Source: Cristatella mucedo (Eukaryota > Bryozoa > Phylactolaemata > Cristatellidae). From it: a stretch of DNA of 64,000 nucleotides. Positions within the stretch are counted from its first letter, which is position 1. Every line of letters starts with the position of its first letter. The translations under genes and the position numbers were made by a program. The stretch covers positions 1-64,000 of the forward strand of contig WPIO01000158.1 of NCBI GenBank assembly GCA_009760855.2, read 5' to 3'. A model generated the notes under the pieces. That model did not search any database. It worked only from the letters and a program-made list of their open reading frames with translations, and had not been told where the DNA came from. Below, one piece after another: positions 24,677 to 36,840 of the stretch.

Positions 24677-26976
24677 GGGGGGGGTGGCAGTTTTGGGGGG
24701 GGACCGTTGGTGAAGCTCAGAAGAGACTACAGTAAATACAAAAAGGCGAGGCATGCGAGGAACTTTGACAGAATCGCCTTGCGATGGGAACCGGACCTGC
24801 CAAAAACATCCGAGGCTCCGACGTGGGGGAGTGAGGGACAAGACTTGGAAAAATACGGACAAATCCATGATTCTTTGGGGACATCGTGCTACAATCTGTC
24901 GGAACATCTCTACACATAAACTGCCAAACGGATGTCGGTTGGGACGAGTAATGATCAGTGCATGAACAGTGCTCTGCATAAAAATGTACTAGAGCTGCCA
25001 CGCCAGGACACGGAGAATTGGGGGGACGAGGAGTGGGAGGGAGAGGGGTGGATCCTTACGCCGGCCCGCAGCACGTCTAGAGTGTGTAGGGACCAGGCGT
25101 TGCGGTTTTCCGATAATGGAGGGCACGGTAGTGTTGAAACCCAGGAGACTTGTGGTTCAGTCGCACTGCGAGCCGACAACATTTGATGTGGAGGGGGTGT
25201 CACACTTGGCAGTAACGCCGGCAAGATTAGACGACAGCAAATGTGAAGTCGCAGGAGAAGGGCAGTGCAAGCCCGCACACCAGCTGCAAAAATTGTGGTT
25301 AACGACTCAGGCAATGGATATCTAGTTAAAATCCGTCAGGACCCATCATCCAGTGGACGACAAAGATAAGCACGAGCGCTTGGCATAAGGGGATAGGTCT
25401 GCATCAACTGCAGCTCGTCCATCTTCACAGCTCTGTGATAGGCCTCTAGCATCGACCTCCATTGAAGAGCACCTACTTTTCCCCGCCTGCCATCTCGCAT
25501 CTAACTCGGTAGATGCCCTGCCCATCACTAGCACCCTCGAACGTGAGAACCGGCTCCCCTCTCTCGCCAGCCACAGCGGAGCGTATGGATTTCTCTACTG
25601 CAGAGTGGCTATAAAAATTGGAATTATTTTTGTTCACCCTGGGTTTCAGTAGATCAAACTAATACGGGAACCCCTGATACTCACGAGTCGTCGTGCTTCT
25701 GCTTGTTCCTCAATACAGCGTGTCCTGAGTGAAACACGTCTTCTTATTTTTTCAGCTTCTCCATCACGGCCACTTATGCTGCCTTGTCTTTCGGTCGTCG
25801 CCCCGCACCTTTCAGCTTCTCTTTTTCAGGATATGATTGGTATTCATCCAAAAATGCAATGCTGGGTTCGACTTATACATTAATTCGAAGCCATTAACGA
25901 AAATTGGGTAAATACATAAATTCCGCAGTGAAACTTAAAACCGTCGCTTTGCAAGCTTGCGGCAGCTTTCGAGGTCTCCACTTTTTTGCGACACTCTCAT
26001 GCTTGCTTAACCCTCGTTGTTCGACGATAAATACATCGCGAAGGACGTGTGGTCATGTGGCGTGCGCCGGAAAAAACATAGAGACCAAAAGAAATTCACA
26101 CTAACTGAAAAAAACACTTCACAGCGTAGCCGTTATAGATTGCTGAAATCTTGATCGGATTTTAAACCTTTGAAATTGGTGATCATTACTCGACTCGAAG
26201 TGCTCCTCCCGCCTATGCAGTAAGCCACTTACGTTTAGCCAAAGGCCGATGCAGGTAGATTGTAGTTGGGAACTAGGTCTCCTTTCCACATACACTCCAC
26301 TTCTCATACCCACTATACTGGCTCAACCTTTCAAACAGTGTATCGGCTACAAGATGCTGTCCACTTACTTTTACAATACCATTCACATATCTTGGTCAAG
26401 CCTTCCCATCTGATATACATGGCCAGTGCATTAGCCATTCGCCTGGTACTACCCACTCTGGTGATTCACCACGTTTACTCTATGCCTGTAAGAGCTTCAA
26501 AACAATCTTTTAAGACAGTCCTATTTAAAGTCCGCATGCTCCTAAAAGAGCACTCACTGCAACGAAAGGTCTCAAGTCCTTATTCGTGGCAAGAGGTCGG
26601 AGAATACTCGGAATTTATCGCCGATCGGTGCAAGTGGTGTGAAAGCCAGTGAAGGTAGAACTGTACATGACGTGAGGCTGTAAATGAGGACCAGACAGGA
26701 TCCATACTCGTTCGTGGATTTACGCCATGCTACTTATGCCTGCTCGAAGTAGTGCGTAGCCGTCGCAAGCCATACAGTTTGCAGTCTCGTCTGAGTAAGC
26801 GGGACCTGACAACTAGCAGCAAGCAATTCCGGCAGCAAAGCTCGAGCATGTGCTGTGTGATTTTGTGCACGGGCGGGGGCGCATCATGAATGCACGTGAG
26901 TGTGTCGGCGTGTGTGCGGTTTTTGTAAGTGTCTGCGTGCGTACACATGTGGTGTGTGTAAGTGTGCCTTCGTGTG

Positions 26977-27024
26977 TGTGTGTGTGTATGCCGTGCGTGT
27001 GTGCGTGCGTGCGTGCGTGCGTGC

Positions 27025-27064
<40 letters not shown>

Positions 27065-27075
27065 TGTGTGTGTGG
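26977..27075. repeat. (GT)n / (GCGT)n microsatellite
   Basis: GT-rich tract with six GCGT units in the middle. Copy 1 has a shorter, degenerate equivalent at about 2740-2800. Confidence 0.9.
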
Positions 27076-27446
27076 TGAGGGAGCTTATGCTATCTTTAGT
27101 TCTGCTTTTCGCTGGGTACTTTGGCTTTCCATTCCCATTTAGGCTCTCAACTCTTTTAGACATCAATATTGCGCTCGCTGTATTGCTGGGCATTAGTGCT
27201 AGCTGAAAACTGTCTAGAGCCTGCAGTCTCTTGTTTATTCCTATGAGGCACGCCTGCTAGTGTCTGCTCAATCCGCCGCTACTTCACTTCTTTAGTTTCC
27301 TTTTTAAGTACTGCACCGTTAGCCTTTTATACGGCGGCGGCAATTAATGATCGACCTGTGACCTTTGTGCAGCTTTGCATTCTGTCTTACATGCAGAGGG
27401 AACAACGACAGCAGCACAGCACTCAGCACTCCACTAGTCCTCTACG

Positions 27447-27542
27447 ATGGCGAAAAAGAGCAAGAAGACGAAATCGCCTCGATGGACTGAAAAAACCCTC
27501 GAGACCATTCTGAGCTACGGCCAATTAAATGAAAGGCTATGA
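27447..27542 (+). CDS. Unidentified 31-aa reading frame
   Basis: The frame begins MAKKSKKTKSPRWTEKTLET and ends LSYGQLNERL. The basic start followed by an amphipathic helix looks protein-like, and the ATG has a purine-rich start context (ctacgATGG). In copy 1 (about 3250-3345) the same bases are present but extra G, A and C bases shift the frame several times. It might be a first exon, a short ORF in a noncoding transcript, or chance. No relative recognised. Confidence 0.25.
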   Translation: MAKKSKKTKSPRWTEKTLETILSYGQLNERL

Positions 27543-27702
27543 TTATCTTTCCATGGATACGTGGGCATGCACCCAAGTTACCAACATGGACTTGTTAGTA
27601 AGCTATGAATGTTCCGAATAATTGTAGCGATCAGCGATCCTTGGAATGCCCACGTGCATATTTGCAGTTTCAGAGACTTATGTGTGCTGATGGGCTAGTT
27701 CA

Positions 27703-27852
27703 TGGTCTAGCGCTTAAGGTGCTCGCCCCGACCAAGGTCTGACTGAGAGGTCGTGGGCTCGAGCCCCGAGACATATATGAAACGCCTAAATAGAGATTAA
27801 GTTCTCTTGGGGCGCTATATAAATGAATTATGTATTAAATGAATTATATATA
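27703..27852 (+). mobile_element. SINE-1 copy (duplicate of the 3529 copy)
   Basis: A-box 'tggtctagcgcttaaggtgc', B-box region 'gggctcgagcccc', hairpin 'aacgcctaaatagagattaagttctcttggggcgct', AATTAT tail. In the same flanking context as 3529-3690, so both descend from one insertion. Confidence 0.88.
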
Positions 27853-29679
27853 TATATCACATTGCTGTCATGCCTATACTATGAGTAGCGCCGTTGCAGG
27901 CTTCTTTTCTTGTGGCTAAGGAATTTAGTTCAGAAATTAGCACAGCATGTCTCAATATTCTGTGTCAATAGTGAGTGAGTTAATTGCTGGGAACAGAGAA
28001 TCCGGTGGCACTCTTAGCCGTCACCACATGCTTGTTGCATCGTGTGACTCTATTGGTTACTGCCGTAGCTGAAGAACTTTCTCTCTGGACGGGTAAACTG
28101 TATCCAGAAAACAAAAAATTTAGCACTCAAAAGTTGAATTACCGCTCTGCAGCCCTGCTGAACTGGTGAATTAAAAAAACTCAGCGAATTTGAGATCCTT
28201 ACATTGCCTTCTTGAGCAAACCTTTGCAAAGTGTTTACCCCTATTACCTACAAAGCCGTACTCACAGGTTGTGATAACAGTGCAGAGTTATGTTAGTTTA
28301 GCGTGACACTACCGAGGGTACAGATACACGGTATCTGAAGCAAAGGTTAACTATTCTGGTATATAAAATGAACTCTACTGATAGCCCACAGCACCATGAT
28401 GATTCATGCTGATACTTTCTTTTTCTAAGAAGCAGGATAGTGTGTGCAAATGTTGACAGCAGCACGTGACTACGGCTAATCTAAAATATCTCTCGAGCTA
28501 TGAGGTAACCTTAATAGCACAAGAGCGTACCATGACTAAAGCCTTGTTGAGCAAAACCAGAACCCAACCATAGTAGGTCTATTAATGTGCTGATAAATAC
28601 TGCTGGAACGGATCTACTAAAATAATTTCGAGGCTAGTGCGATCAAAATGTGTGCAGGCACCGGCGTGGACGGACCTCGGATATATAGTGAGACCTTTCG
28701 GCGCCAGTATATCGAGTCTATAAAGTTGTATTTTTGTAGTACCTGCATAAAGCAGCAACCACAGCTGTATCTAAGCGAAGTCTTGATAAGTCAATCAAGT
28801 GGGCGAGGTCACTCGAGGCGTCTTAAAATTCAACATTTAATCCTGCTGTCTTTTCCAAACGTGGTTAATCTTTATTAAGATATTGTGCCAAAATGAACAA
28901 AGCCAACAAGTTAAAGTTGTACACACACAATGCCGGAGTCTACTAGCTTCCTTTTTGCTTCACTTGTTTTCACTTATGTCCTCACGCGGTTGCTCCAAAA
29001 TACCTACAATGATGTTCAATCCATCACTGATAACTTTTACAGCCTTATTTTTGCACTCCACCTTGTTTCAGATTGGCGTTTGACAGTGGTGGCTCAGACC
29101 TTATTCAGTTCTTTGCACCTCAGAGATAATCTTGACAGGAATCATTACGAGCTCTCTATTATTCCGAAAAATTTAATGAAAACTGAATGTTGACTTAAAG
29201 CATGTACGCGTGCTGAGGTCAAGCTATGGTTATCAGAGTTTACAAAAATTGCCTACTCAATTCTAGACAGTATATTTTTGTCAATGCCTGACGTTTGGCC
29301 GGACATTACTGTAACGTTTTCGTAGCACTGTGACCTGCATTTTTGCTTCAACATTTTGCCAGATTAGAGTTTGTGTAAGATGAAAGCCTCTATTGCTGCA
29401 GCATCTCTGGCGTAGATTCGATGAAAGCCCAGGAAAGATCCTTCGATGGTGAATGTTTTTTCTGGTGAAATCAACATCAACACATCTAATGACCTCCGAC
29501 ATACGCTCGCTGTTTGCGAAATCAGGAGTGTAGTCTAACGGAATTTCATAGCATTTGTTTCTCCGTATGTTGCAGAGGAGCTCGTCTCTCACTGTGGATG
29601 CGAGTACACTGTAAGGCACTCATTGAGTGTCAGAGGAGACAGGGGAGAGACTGACTTTGGATTCTATCCGACGTTGACC
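27853..29679. other. No gene recognised (duplication copy 2)
   Basis: Aligned with 3691-6480 minus the 750-base block. Only short competing frames. Confidence 0.5.
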
Positions 29680-30125
29680 AGACTTTATATTTTTAAAGGC
29701 ACTTTACATTTTCTACCAAAAGCGCATGGTCGAATGGTTGGCGGTAGCATACTCAACGATTTAACCATAACACGGTAAGAGTTGATGCACACGGTCAGCA
29801 AGCAACTGAGGTTATTGGCAGTATGCTATGTCAGCACCCTCATGCACAGCAAGGTCAGATCACATGGACCCACTGAATGCTCTTATCAATAAATGCTTTT
29901 TAGCTTATTTTAAATGTCGTCTCTTCAGGGATGTCGCGACGCCCGTCGGAAGCGAGTTCCTGGCTTTGGGAGTGTGCGAAGTAAAGGCTCGGTCTCTGAA
30001 GAAGTTGAGGATCGTACGAGGTACAAGTAAACGATTAGATTTAGAAAAGCGGGCGGCACGGATCTTAGCCTAATGTGGGGTAGATCTGAAAGGGAAGCTG
30101 GTCGAGTTTTCTCAACCAAGAAACC
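29680..30125 (-). mobile_element. LINE-B 3' end, decayed copy
   Basis: Duplicate of 7755-8300. The coding end is easier to see here: on the minus strand the peptide near 29990-29930 reads like the LINE-B terminus (LRTLPKPGTRFRRASRHP-like in one frame, compare AWNSLPTCVRTYPDL in the 61346 copy). The AAT tail itself is missing. Confidence 0.7.
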
Positions 30126-32114
30126 CTCACTAGTTCAGGTAGCGGCACAACTCGAGCACCGGGCACAGACCTGAATCTAGTAACACGCCAACCATATAAA
30201 ACACGGAGATTTCTGTTCTGCACTCAGCACAAGCAACATAACCATATTAATAAAATCCTAACGATAGCCTGTATTTTACGGGTGACACGTACTCGTGACT
30301 TCTAGCCGACTCGCTGACCCGCTCACAGCAGCTCAAGCTCAGCCCTTAACTTACTGTAAGGCAGATTGTTGCTCCACGAGAGCGACTGCGGTCAGGTACA
30401 AGCCTTATATCAAAGTAGCCAGGTCAAAACTCACACAATAGTCACTATCGGACATAATTATGGTAAATGCATGCTCCTACCGGTGCTAGGAGACGGCACG
30501 CTGGCTCGCCCTTAACACCACAAACCCACCTTAAAGCAGGCAGGAATAGGTGAGTGGATAGGAAGGGCAGTTGAAACGCAGACGGTGGGTTGAACAAAGC
30601 GTGAACGGCCATGTGCTTGTGGCTATGCGAGAGCGAGCCGGATACATGGTGTTTGAAGCCCCCTCGGTGTTTCCATGTCGTCGCCAGAGCGTAGGCTACA
30701 GCTCGGTTCAACACTGTAAATACGCTTAACTAGCTCAGCCAGTCATAGTCATGTCCGTTGAAACGAGGTCTAGTTTGGAATTAAAATTACTAATCTGACA
30801 TTAAAAACCTTTACAAAAAAATATGCACAACCCACTTTGCTTGTGGCCCCCCTTGGCGCTCGGGGACATCTGTCCCCGCCTCCACCCTCCTCACTATGCC
30901 TCGGATGGAGCCCATGGCTGGGGGGGGGGTGAAATCATGAAAACCCAAAGTGCTGCTTGGGCTGCCACGGTTTATGTAGAAGAAAGGAATTAACTGCATG
31001 TAACTTGCTGATGTTAGATGCCTCATGCATATATAAAATGTGAGAACGAATTCAGTTTTTCGTCCTTATAGTTTCAGTTGCTGTCTCGATCTCCTTGTAA
31101 CTCATCTAAGCAGTTTGCGAATCGACGAATGTATTGATTGCTAATAGTATGAACTGCTGCTCTAAGGCCGGTCAACGCGCTTCTCTTATCTGCAAACCTG
31201 CAGGTCGCACTACCAGCCCCATGACTCGGTGATTGATAGCCATTTTCGCTTGTTCACTGATAAGTCCCCACGCTTAGGAAACGTGTAATGCACAGATACG
31301 GCTTTTCACCAAGAGCGGATGTTTTACGGTGGCTGTGAGGAATCCTCGAGGGTCTCGCGATTTACACGCTTAAATGACTTTTCTTAGCATTTTCGTACGG
31401 TCAAGCTCTTTTTTTCGATGATTGTGATGTCTAAATGACTAATACTACGAGTGCTTTAAGATTTGGACATGTTTAAGACCTTGTGATGACGGTGAGATCT
31501 TCGTGACTTCTCTTGTCACTCGATTACGTGTGGTGACGACCATGGTACGGTAGGTGAATCAGTGGGTAGGAAAAGAGGATACATTAGAATTCCTTTCCTG
31601 ACCATCAGTAACTTAATTGTGCATTGTTTTTTCAAAAGTTGTTTCCGTGAATATAGACTCAGATGACAGCTCTGCTGGAAGTTCTCAGGCATATTGCTCT
31701 GACTATTTAATTGGTTGCTAGGCTGACACCGACGAAATGGCGTGACGACAACAAAGATTAGTGAGATAAGTCTCAATCGTCTGTACAACCGCAGCTACAG
31801 ATATTCTACTCCTTAAGTTTCGTGCATCTACAAGTATTCTTCTCTGTATTTTTCTCCAACTCGTTCGTGTCAGTCGATAGCATGAGGTTAGACAAACTAC
31901 TACTGTCGCCTCCCGTTTCAGCAATCTTTGGTTCAGCTCAGTAGAAAATGGCAGCACGTAGTTCTTACTTCTTAGCACTCACACATCCTTTCGGGCTGTT
32001 TAGTACTATGCAAGTCCAGCTTGCGGCTCGATACGTGATAATCCACGATTAGGCAGCATAAAATAGCAGGCATATTGTCAGTCAGTTGTGCCCTAGCAAT
32101 TGGGTTGAGTTGTG
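30126..32114. other. No gene recognised (duplication copy 2)
   Basis: Aligned with 8301-10384. Only short frames, not conserved between copies except the doubtful one at 30811-31026 (minus). Confidence 0.45.
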
Positions 32115-32226
32115 GTGTAGGTTTTGATCCGCATAAGAGTTTTTATGGCCTACGGCATTAGGTGGACACTGATAAGCACCATTCGCTGTCGAATTAATTT
32201 CTCTTCACTGGATTAGACACGGAGGT

Positions 32227-33427
32227 CCTAGTAAACTATCGTCCATTTTCCCTTCTTCCATTCTTATTAAAAAATTCTTGAAAAAATTGTTGCTAAGCAG
32301 CTAGTTGAACATATTGAAAATAATGGAATGTCAGAAACATTTCAGTCAGATTTCAAGAGGCAGCTCTCTACTGAAACTGCTCTCCTCCGTGTTAACAATG
32401 ACATTCTACGTGGCAACGACGACGGGAATGTCACTGCCCTAACTCTGCTAGATCTGTCTGCTGTCTTCGACACCATTGATCACGAAGTTCTGCTTGAACG
32501 ATTGAGAACAACGATCGGTCTGGCAGACGAAGCACTGTCGTGGTTTAAGTCATACTTTTCTGATCGTGTTCAATCCGTGTTGTGTGGAGTCTGGTGTCAG
32601 ACATGAGAAGGGTCACCTGTGGAGTCCCTCAAGGGTCTGTATTCGGTCCCTTGCTGTTCTTCATTTTTTCACAACCTCTGGGAAAAGTGATTAAGGCCCA
32701 TGGAGTAGGATATCACTTCTATGCTGGCGATACTCAGTTGTATTTGTCATTTAAACCGTCGGAATCTGCTGCCGCAACTGAGAAACTGAATGCTTGCCTT
32801 GCCGATATTCGATCCTGGATGTCGGACAACTTCCTGAAATTAAATGACGATAAAACCGAACAGCCCGAACAGCTGCTCATTGGACACCCTAAGGGTGTGG
32901 CTGGATTAAAAGACCTTGCTGTTCTAATAGGTGATGCTATTGTGCGACCTTCACCACGTCCTCGTAATCTAGGTGTCGTGTTCGACAGCTGCCTCGATTT
33001 CAAAAGCTTCATTCAGAAGACTGCCTCTACAGCTAGCCATCACATCCGATCCCTATCCAAGATTAGGAGCAGTCTCCCACAGTGGCTTGTAAAAAATTTA
33101 ACTAGCTCTTTACTTCTGTCTCGGCTTGATTATTATAATTCCCTTTCGGCTGGGCTACCAAAGAAATCTATTGTGCCACTACAGCGGACTATGAATATGG
33201 CTGCAAGCCTGGTCTTCAAGTCCCAGCGGTTTCAGCACGTGTCACCTCTGCTGAAAGAGCTAGGATGGTTGCCGGTTGAGCAAAGGATACAGAGCAAAGT
33301 TCTTACGCTGACCCACAAGGCCTGCCACGGCTTGGCTCCTTCGTACCTAGCTGAACTGCTGCATCAGTTTCAGCCTGTTCGTGCCCTCTGGTCCTGTGTG
33401 GACGAGCCGCGATGGCGCACTAGGTAA
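32227..33427 (+). pseudogene. LINE-A reverse transcriptase ORF, disrupted
   Basis: RT of a non-LTR retrotransposon, L2/CR1-like. Visible blocks: NNGMSETFQSDFKRQLSTET, DLSAVFDTIDHEVLLERLRT (palm A), CGVPQGSVFGPLLFFIF (32616-32670), the catalytic box reads YAGD instead of YADD (32721-32732), then the thumb region (LKLNDDKTE, NLGVVFDSCL, SLSKIRSSLPQW, LDYYNSL, MNMAASLVFKSQRF, LGWLPVEQRIQSKVLTLTHK). A frameshift near 32590 separates two frames (32328-32606 and 32582-33427). The frame ends in the SINE insertion. The lost catalytic Asp and the frameshift make it inactive. Confidence 0.9.
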
Positions 33428-33581
33428 GGCGGTTGCTTTCACGGCCTTAGTCCCGAGGTCGTGGGTTCGATTCCTGCGGTGGGGCGATCCTGTATCGCCA
33501 CTGCAAGCGGTGGTGTCAGCCGTAAAGGCTCTTCAATCGCTATACAAAAAGAGGCTGTTTAATCAGCTAGGATTTCTTTAG
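33404..33581 (+). mobile_element. SINE-2 copy nested in LINE-A
   Basis: Best-preserved SINE-2: 'gcgatggcgcactaggtaaggcggttgc' (A-box), 'gtcgtgggttcgattcctg' (B-box GGTTCGATTCC intact), 'ggtgtcagccgtaaaggctctt', tail 'agaggctgtttaatcagctaggatttcttta'. LINE-A sequence resumes immediately after ('taaattagctgtcccattcctccgc', compare 59890). Confidence 0.92.
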
Positions 33582-34600
33582 TAAATTAGCTGTCCCATTC
33601 CTCCGCTTAAAGACAGTTGGCGACAGAAGCTTTAGCTCTGCAGGTCCTAGACTGTGGAACTCGCTTCCACAATTCTTACGCAACGACATCTACTCTCCAA
33701 CTGCCGACTATGGCACATCTTTTTCAGTGGTCCTGAACTGCTACTTCTATGCTACTCACTACCTCAACTGCTCTCCTAACTCTGCTATGATTCCCACTTT
33801 GTCTTTGTTGCGTGAGACGAAGTCTGTTGGCTACCGAATGCGTACCGAAAGCCGCTTAGGCTGTGAGTGGGCTATACAAAACTCTCCTGCGTAACATCCA
33901 CATGGTCTTTATGACTTTGTGGAGTTACTGACGGAGATACATTACATCACATTCACAATGGATATCAACCTTTTATCGTGAAATGGTTTTTTTTTTGAGC
34001 TAAAGCATTGCTTTTGAACCAATTTAGTTCCTGTATGTTTGTCATTCCTCGCCAAATGAGATGAGCTCGTTTCGAGTTTCCATGGATCAATGAAAAATCC
34101 TGGCCTGTCTCAAATTTAAGATGACGGTGCAGGACAAGCACTTTTGATTTAAAACCAGAGAAAGCAGACCAAGAGTGGCCACCATTCATGTCGCCCCGAA
34201 GGCGTACCAACGTGGGTCTGCTATCATTCTCGGAAAGTTACTAGTGCTTCATCTTACCGGTAAGGTTCGCAGCACAATTAGTTCCAGCTCGAACCTCATC
34301 GAGTCCTATTCTTTTCTTAACGATCGACTACCACAGGTTCGCTCCTTCTAACAAAACTCGTGAACCGGGTAGTTCCAAAAGAAAATCCCGCCTACATAAG
34401 AAATGATATAAGGGGGAAATGTTTCGTCTTTTAATGTCATGCAGCAAGAAATCCCTTAAGCCCTGCAGAACTATTTGAAAGTAATAGTCATCAACCCCCT
34501 TTACTGTTCCTGTGACTTCTCAAAGTTTGTCTGTGAAGGCTTGTTCCATGTGCATTCAGCCACTTATAATGCTTGACGTCAATTCCGACTAGGCCCTTGA

Positions 34601-34719
34601 CCTTTTTGCCATGACCAAGGCCTGGCTGAAATCGACCAGTTGCCTTACTGCGTTCTAGAGATTTCTTTTTTCATTCACAACCTGAGATCGATTAACTATT
34701 GCATCCAAGAAGCAATTAT
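34601..34719 (+). mobile_element. Small LINE endonuclease remnant
   Basis: TKAWLKSTSCLT (34616-34652) echoes LTEIWLKSVNCLT at 19500, i.e. the same endonuclease family as 19310-20215. Only a few dozen bases are recognisable. Confidence 0.4.
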
Positions 34720-35835
34720 CGCTCGCCTTGGACCAAGGCCGAGGCCACCGTCACACAGCCGGCACGAATGCCTTCACTGGAAAATTTGCTACTAAACTCA
34801 AAAGTCCTTAAGTGCGACAAAGTCATAGTGCCTTTTTTTGCCCGAGTACCCACTGTCGTGCTGCTAATCGAGAGCGCGACCTGGTTGTTGCTGTGACTCT
34901 GTCATGCACAGGTACGATATATTTACGTAGCGTGGCAGAGAGAGCCGCAGATCAATGCACCACGAGAGCCCGCATATTCGAGAGGTGGCCGCCGCCACCG
35001 CCTCAGCTTTCGGAGAATGAAGCCGAGATCGACGGGGCAGAGCCGCCGGTCGGACGGACTGCAGATGGCTACGATACTGCGCCGTGCCGTGGCGGCGGTG
35101 ATGGCGCATCTGGCGGCCCACGCCGACACCACCAGCAGTGGAAGCCTCCGCTGACGCCAACCTCGGGCTATCTCCACGGCGACGGCTGCGGCGGCATGTA
35201 GACCGGCGGTGCGCAGCCATGCGAGGCCGCCTTCGACAGGGCGCCGTGCCAGGCGTCGATCTGCGAGTACTCCTGCGCCCGCTGCTTGCGCCTGTCCTCG
35301 CTCGAGCGAAGCGCCTCGTCGGCGTGCTTCCACTTGTCGGCTGCCGACGGCCCGTTCGCCGCCGCCTTCTTCTTGCTGCCGCCGCCGCTATTGCCGCCGG
35401 TGGCTGTAGGCATGCTGCTGCACACAGAAACCGGAGAAAGAGAGAAAGTGAGAGAGTGCTGTATGTCAGTGGAGGCGCTGGAGGCGAGCAAGCAGCACCC
35501 TCGACAAGCGGCGCCTGGCTCCTTCGCGTCGGCGGCGTTAGCTGGCCCTTGGGTGGCGTCCGAGACGCTGGCGGTGGTGCCGGCTGGCTGCCGGAGGCTT
35601 GTTAGAGCTGCTGCGAAATGGGGCTTCGACGGAAAGTAAACAGGGCAGCAGTGCGCCGGTAGTGGCCGAAAAGTGGTTAATACTTGGCGACGCTGAGAGA
35701 AGAGCGAGGAGCGGAGAGAGGGAGGAGCGGGCAGGGGAGTGTGAGCGTGCAGCGGCAACCGTAGGCGGTCAAGTCTTTCCTTGGCGACTGGCTACGCGTC
35801 TCTTCTTCCGGTTTCTGCACACTTGAACATCAGCG
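34720..35835. repeat. CpG-rich module, copy 3
   Basis: Nearly identical to 11680-12540 over 34990-35830 and extends further left, where it aligns with 14270-14560 of copy 2. This copy shows the full extent of the module (about 1.1 kb). Confidence 0.78.
35168..35413 (-). CDS. Unidentified 81-aa reading frame in CpG-rich module (copy 3)
   Basis: Same product as 11841-12086 with few differences (for example EDRRKQRA for EDRLKQRA and VYMPP for VYTPP). Same upstream polypyrimidine tract and CAG on the minus strand. No gene known to me matches. Intactness in two of three copies could simply reflect the recent large duplication. Confidence 0.35.
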   Translation of the reverse strand: MPTATGGNSGGGSKKKAAANGPSAADKWKHADEALRSSEDRRKQRAQEYSQIDAWHGALSKAASHGCAPPVYMPPQPSPWR

Positions 35836-36007
35836 AGACACTCATTACAGCACCACATAGCAACATATCATTACAATCTAGCTTTGTGGCGATTCAACAT
35901 TACAATGAAATGCGTTTAAAATTGTTAACACACTGCTTGGCCGTTGCTTGCTGAACTCACTTCGAAGATATTTTTTCGCAGAGGTATTGACTCTTCTACA
36001 GTTGACT
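35836..36007. other. No gene recognised
   Basis: Short stretch right of the duplication edge, without recognisable content. Confidence 0.5.
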
Positions 36008-36245
36008 GCAGCATATTCCTTTTAGCCGTCATGAGCTGCTACTTTACGTTACTTAATTCCCCCATTGCCCTCCCCACTAAGCTATGCTTCTCACTTTCTC
36101 TTCGTTGCGTGAGATTAAGTCTGTTGGCTACCATATGTGCATTGAGAGACGTGCTTAGGCTTAGAGTTTGCAATAGAAGCACTCCGGCGTAACACCCACT
36201 AACTCTTAGCCCCTTTATCGAGTTACAGACGTTGGCACAATACCT
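36008..36245 (+). mobile_element. LINE-A 3' end fragment
   Basis: 3' UTR landmarks: 'ttttagccgtcatgagctgcta', 'cttcgttgcgtgagattaagtctgttggctacc', 'gcgtaacacccac', 'cgagttacagacg'. Confidence 0.8.
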
Positions 36246-36419
36246 TAAATTATGGTGGCTTGGTAGAAATACAACTATCTCCCCGATTCCTCCTATTCTA
36301 CACTACTGAGGTTCCGTCTTTACTGTGCTAGTGGAAAAACCATTAAGCCTCTCAAGTTCTCGATAAATGCGGTTGCGAGTTGCAAGTTGCAGCTCTCGAT
36401 AAATGCGGCTAGTAAGTAA

Positions 36420-36840
36420 TTTGTCAAACCCTCTGCAGCTGAAGTTGAATATGGTTGCAAGGCTAGCCAAAAAATCGTATAGGTTCAACCCTCGTACCTC
36501 ATTTACTGAAGAAGCTGCTCCAGGTCGAACAACGGATAAAGAGTTAATAAGCTCTGACGCTGACCCACAAGGCCCGCCACGCCTTGACTCCTTTATACCT
36601 GGCTGAGCTGTTGCACTAATTTCAGTCTTCTCGAGCCTTCAGGGACTCAATGGACAATGAATTAGCATTTTTACTCTGACGCTTAAAGACCGTTGACGAC
36701 AGCAGCTTTTGCTCTCTAGGTCCTAGACTGTGACTTACTTTCGCAATTCTTACTTAACTACATCTGCTCTCCTGCTGCCGACTGCGGTGGTGAATCCTTT
36801 TGCTCCGTCCTTAGCTACTACTGCCAAGCGACTCACACGC
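36420..36840 (+). mobile_element. LINE-A fragment (end of RT and 3' UTR)
   Basis: Corresponds to about 59680-60075 of the long copy: 'aatatggttgcaaggcta', 'gctctgacgctgacccacaaggcccgccacg', 'ggtcctagactgtg', 'tgctgccgactgcgg'. It stops abruptly at the CpG-rich stretch, without the usual tail. No open frame left. Confidence 0.8.

Larger units (their letters stand above)
24677..27702. other. No conserved gene recognised (duplication copy 2)
   Basis: Aligned with 236-3528. Frames longer than 60 codons in one copy are not preserved in the other. The one exception worth noting is the short frame at 27447-27542. Confidence 0.45.
32205..33957 (+). mobile_element. LINE-A insertion, 5'-truncated, with nested SINE-2
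   Basis: A 1.75-kb LINE-A inserted in the X unit. It begins in the linker before the reverse transcriptase ('tggattagacacggaggtcct'), covers the RT domain and 3' UTR, and ends in the family tail 'gagatacattacatcacattcac'. Short direct repeats ending 'ttcac' flank it on both sides, and copy 1 of the duplication has the empty site. It holds a SINE-2 at 33404-33581. It is therefore younger than the segmental duplication, or polymorphic between haplotypes. Confidence 0.88.
32115..34600. repeat. X unit, copy 3, split by LINE-A
   Basis: 32115-32205 and 33958-34600 together make one X unit. The join corresponds to 10465 in copy 1, which reads straight through ('aattaatttatctacacccatggatatc'). Confidence 0.8.
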
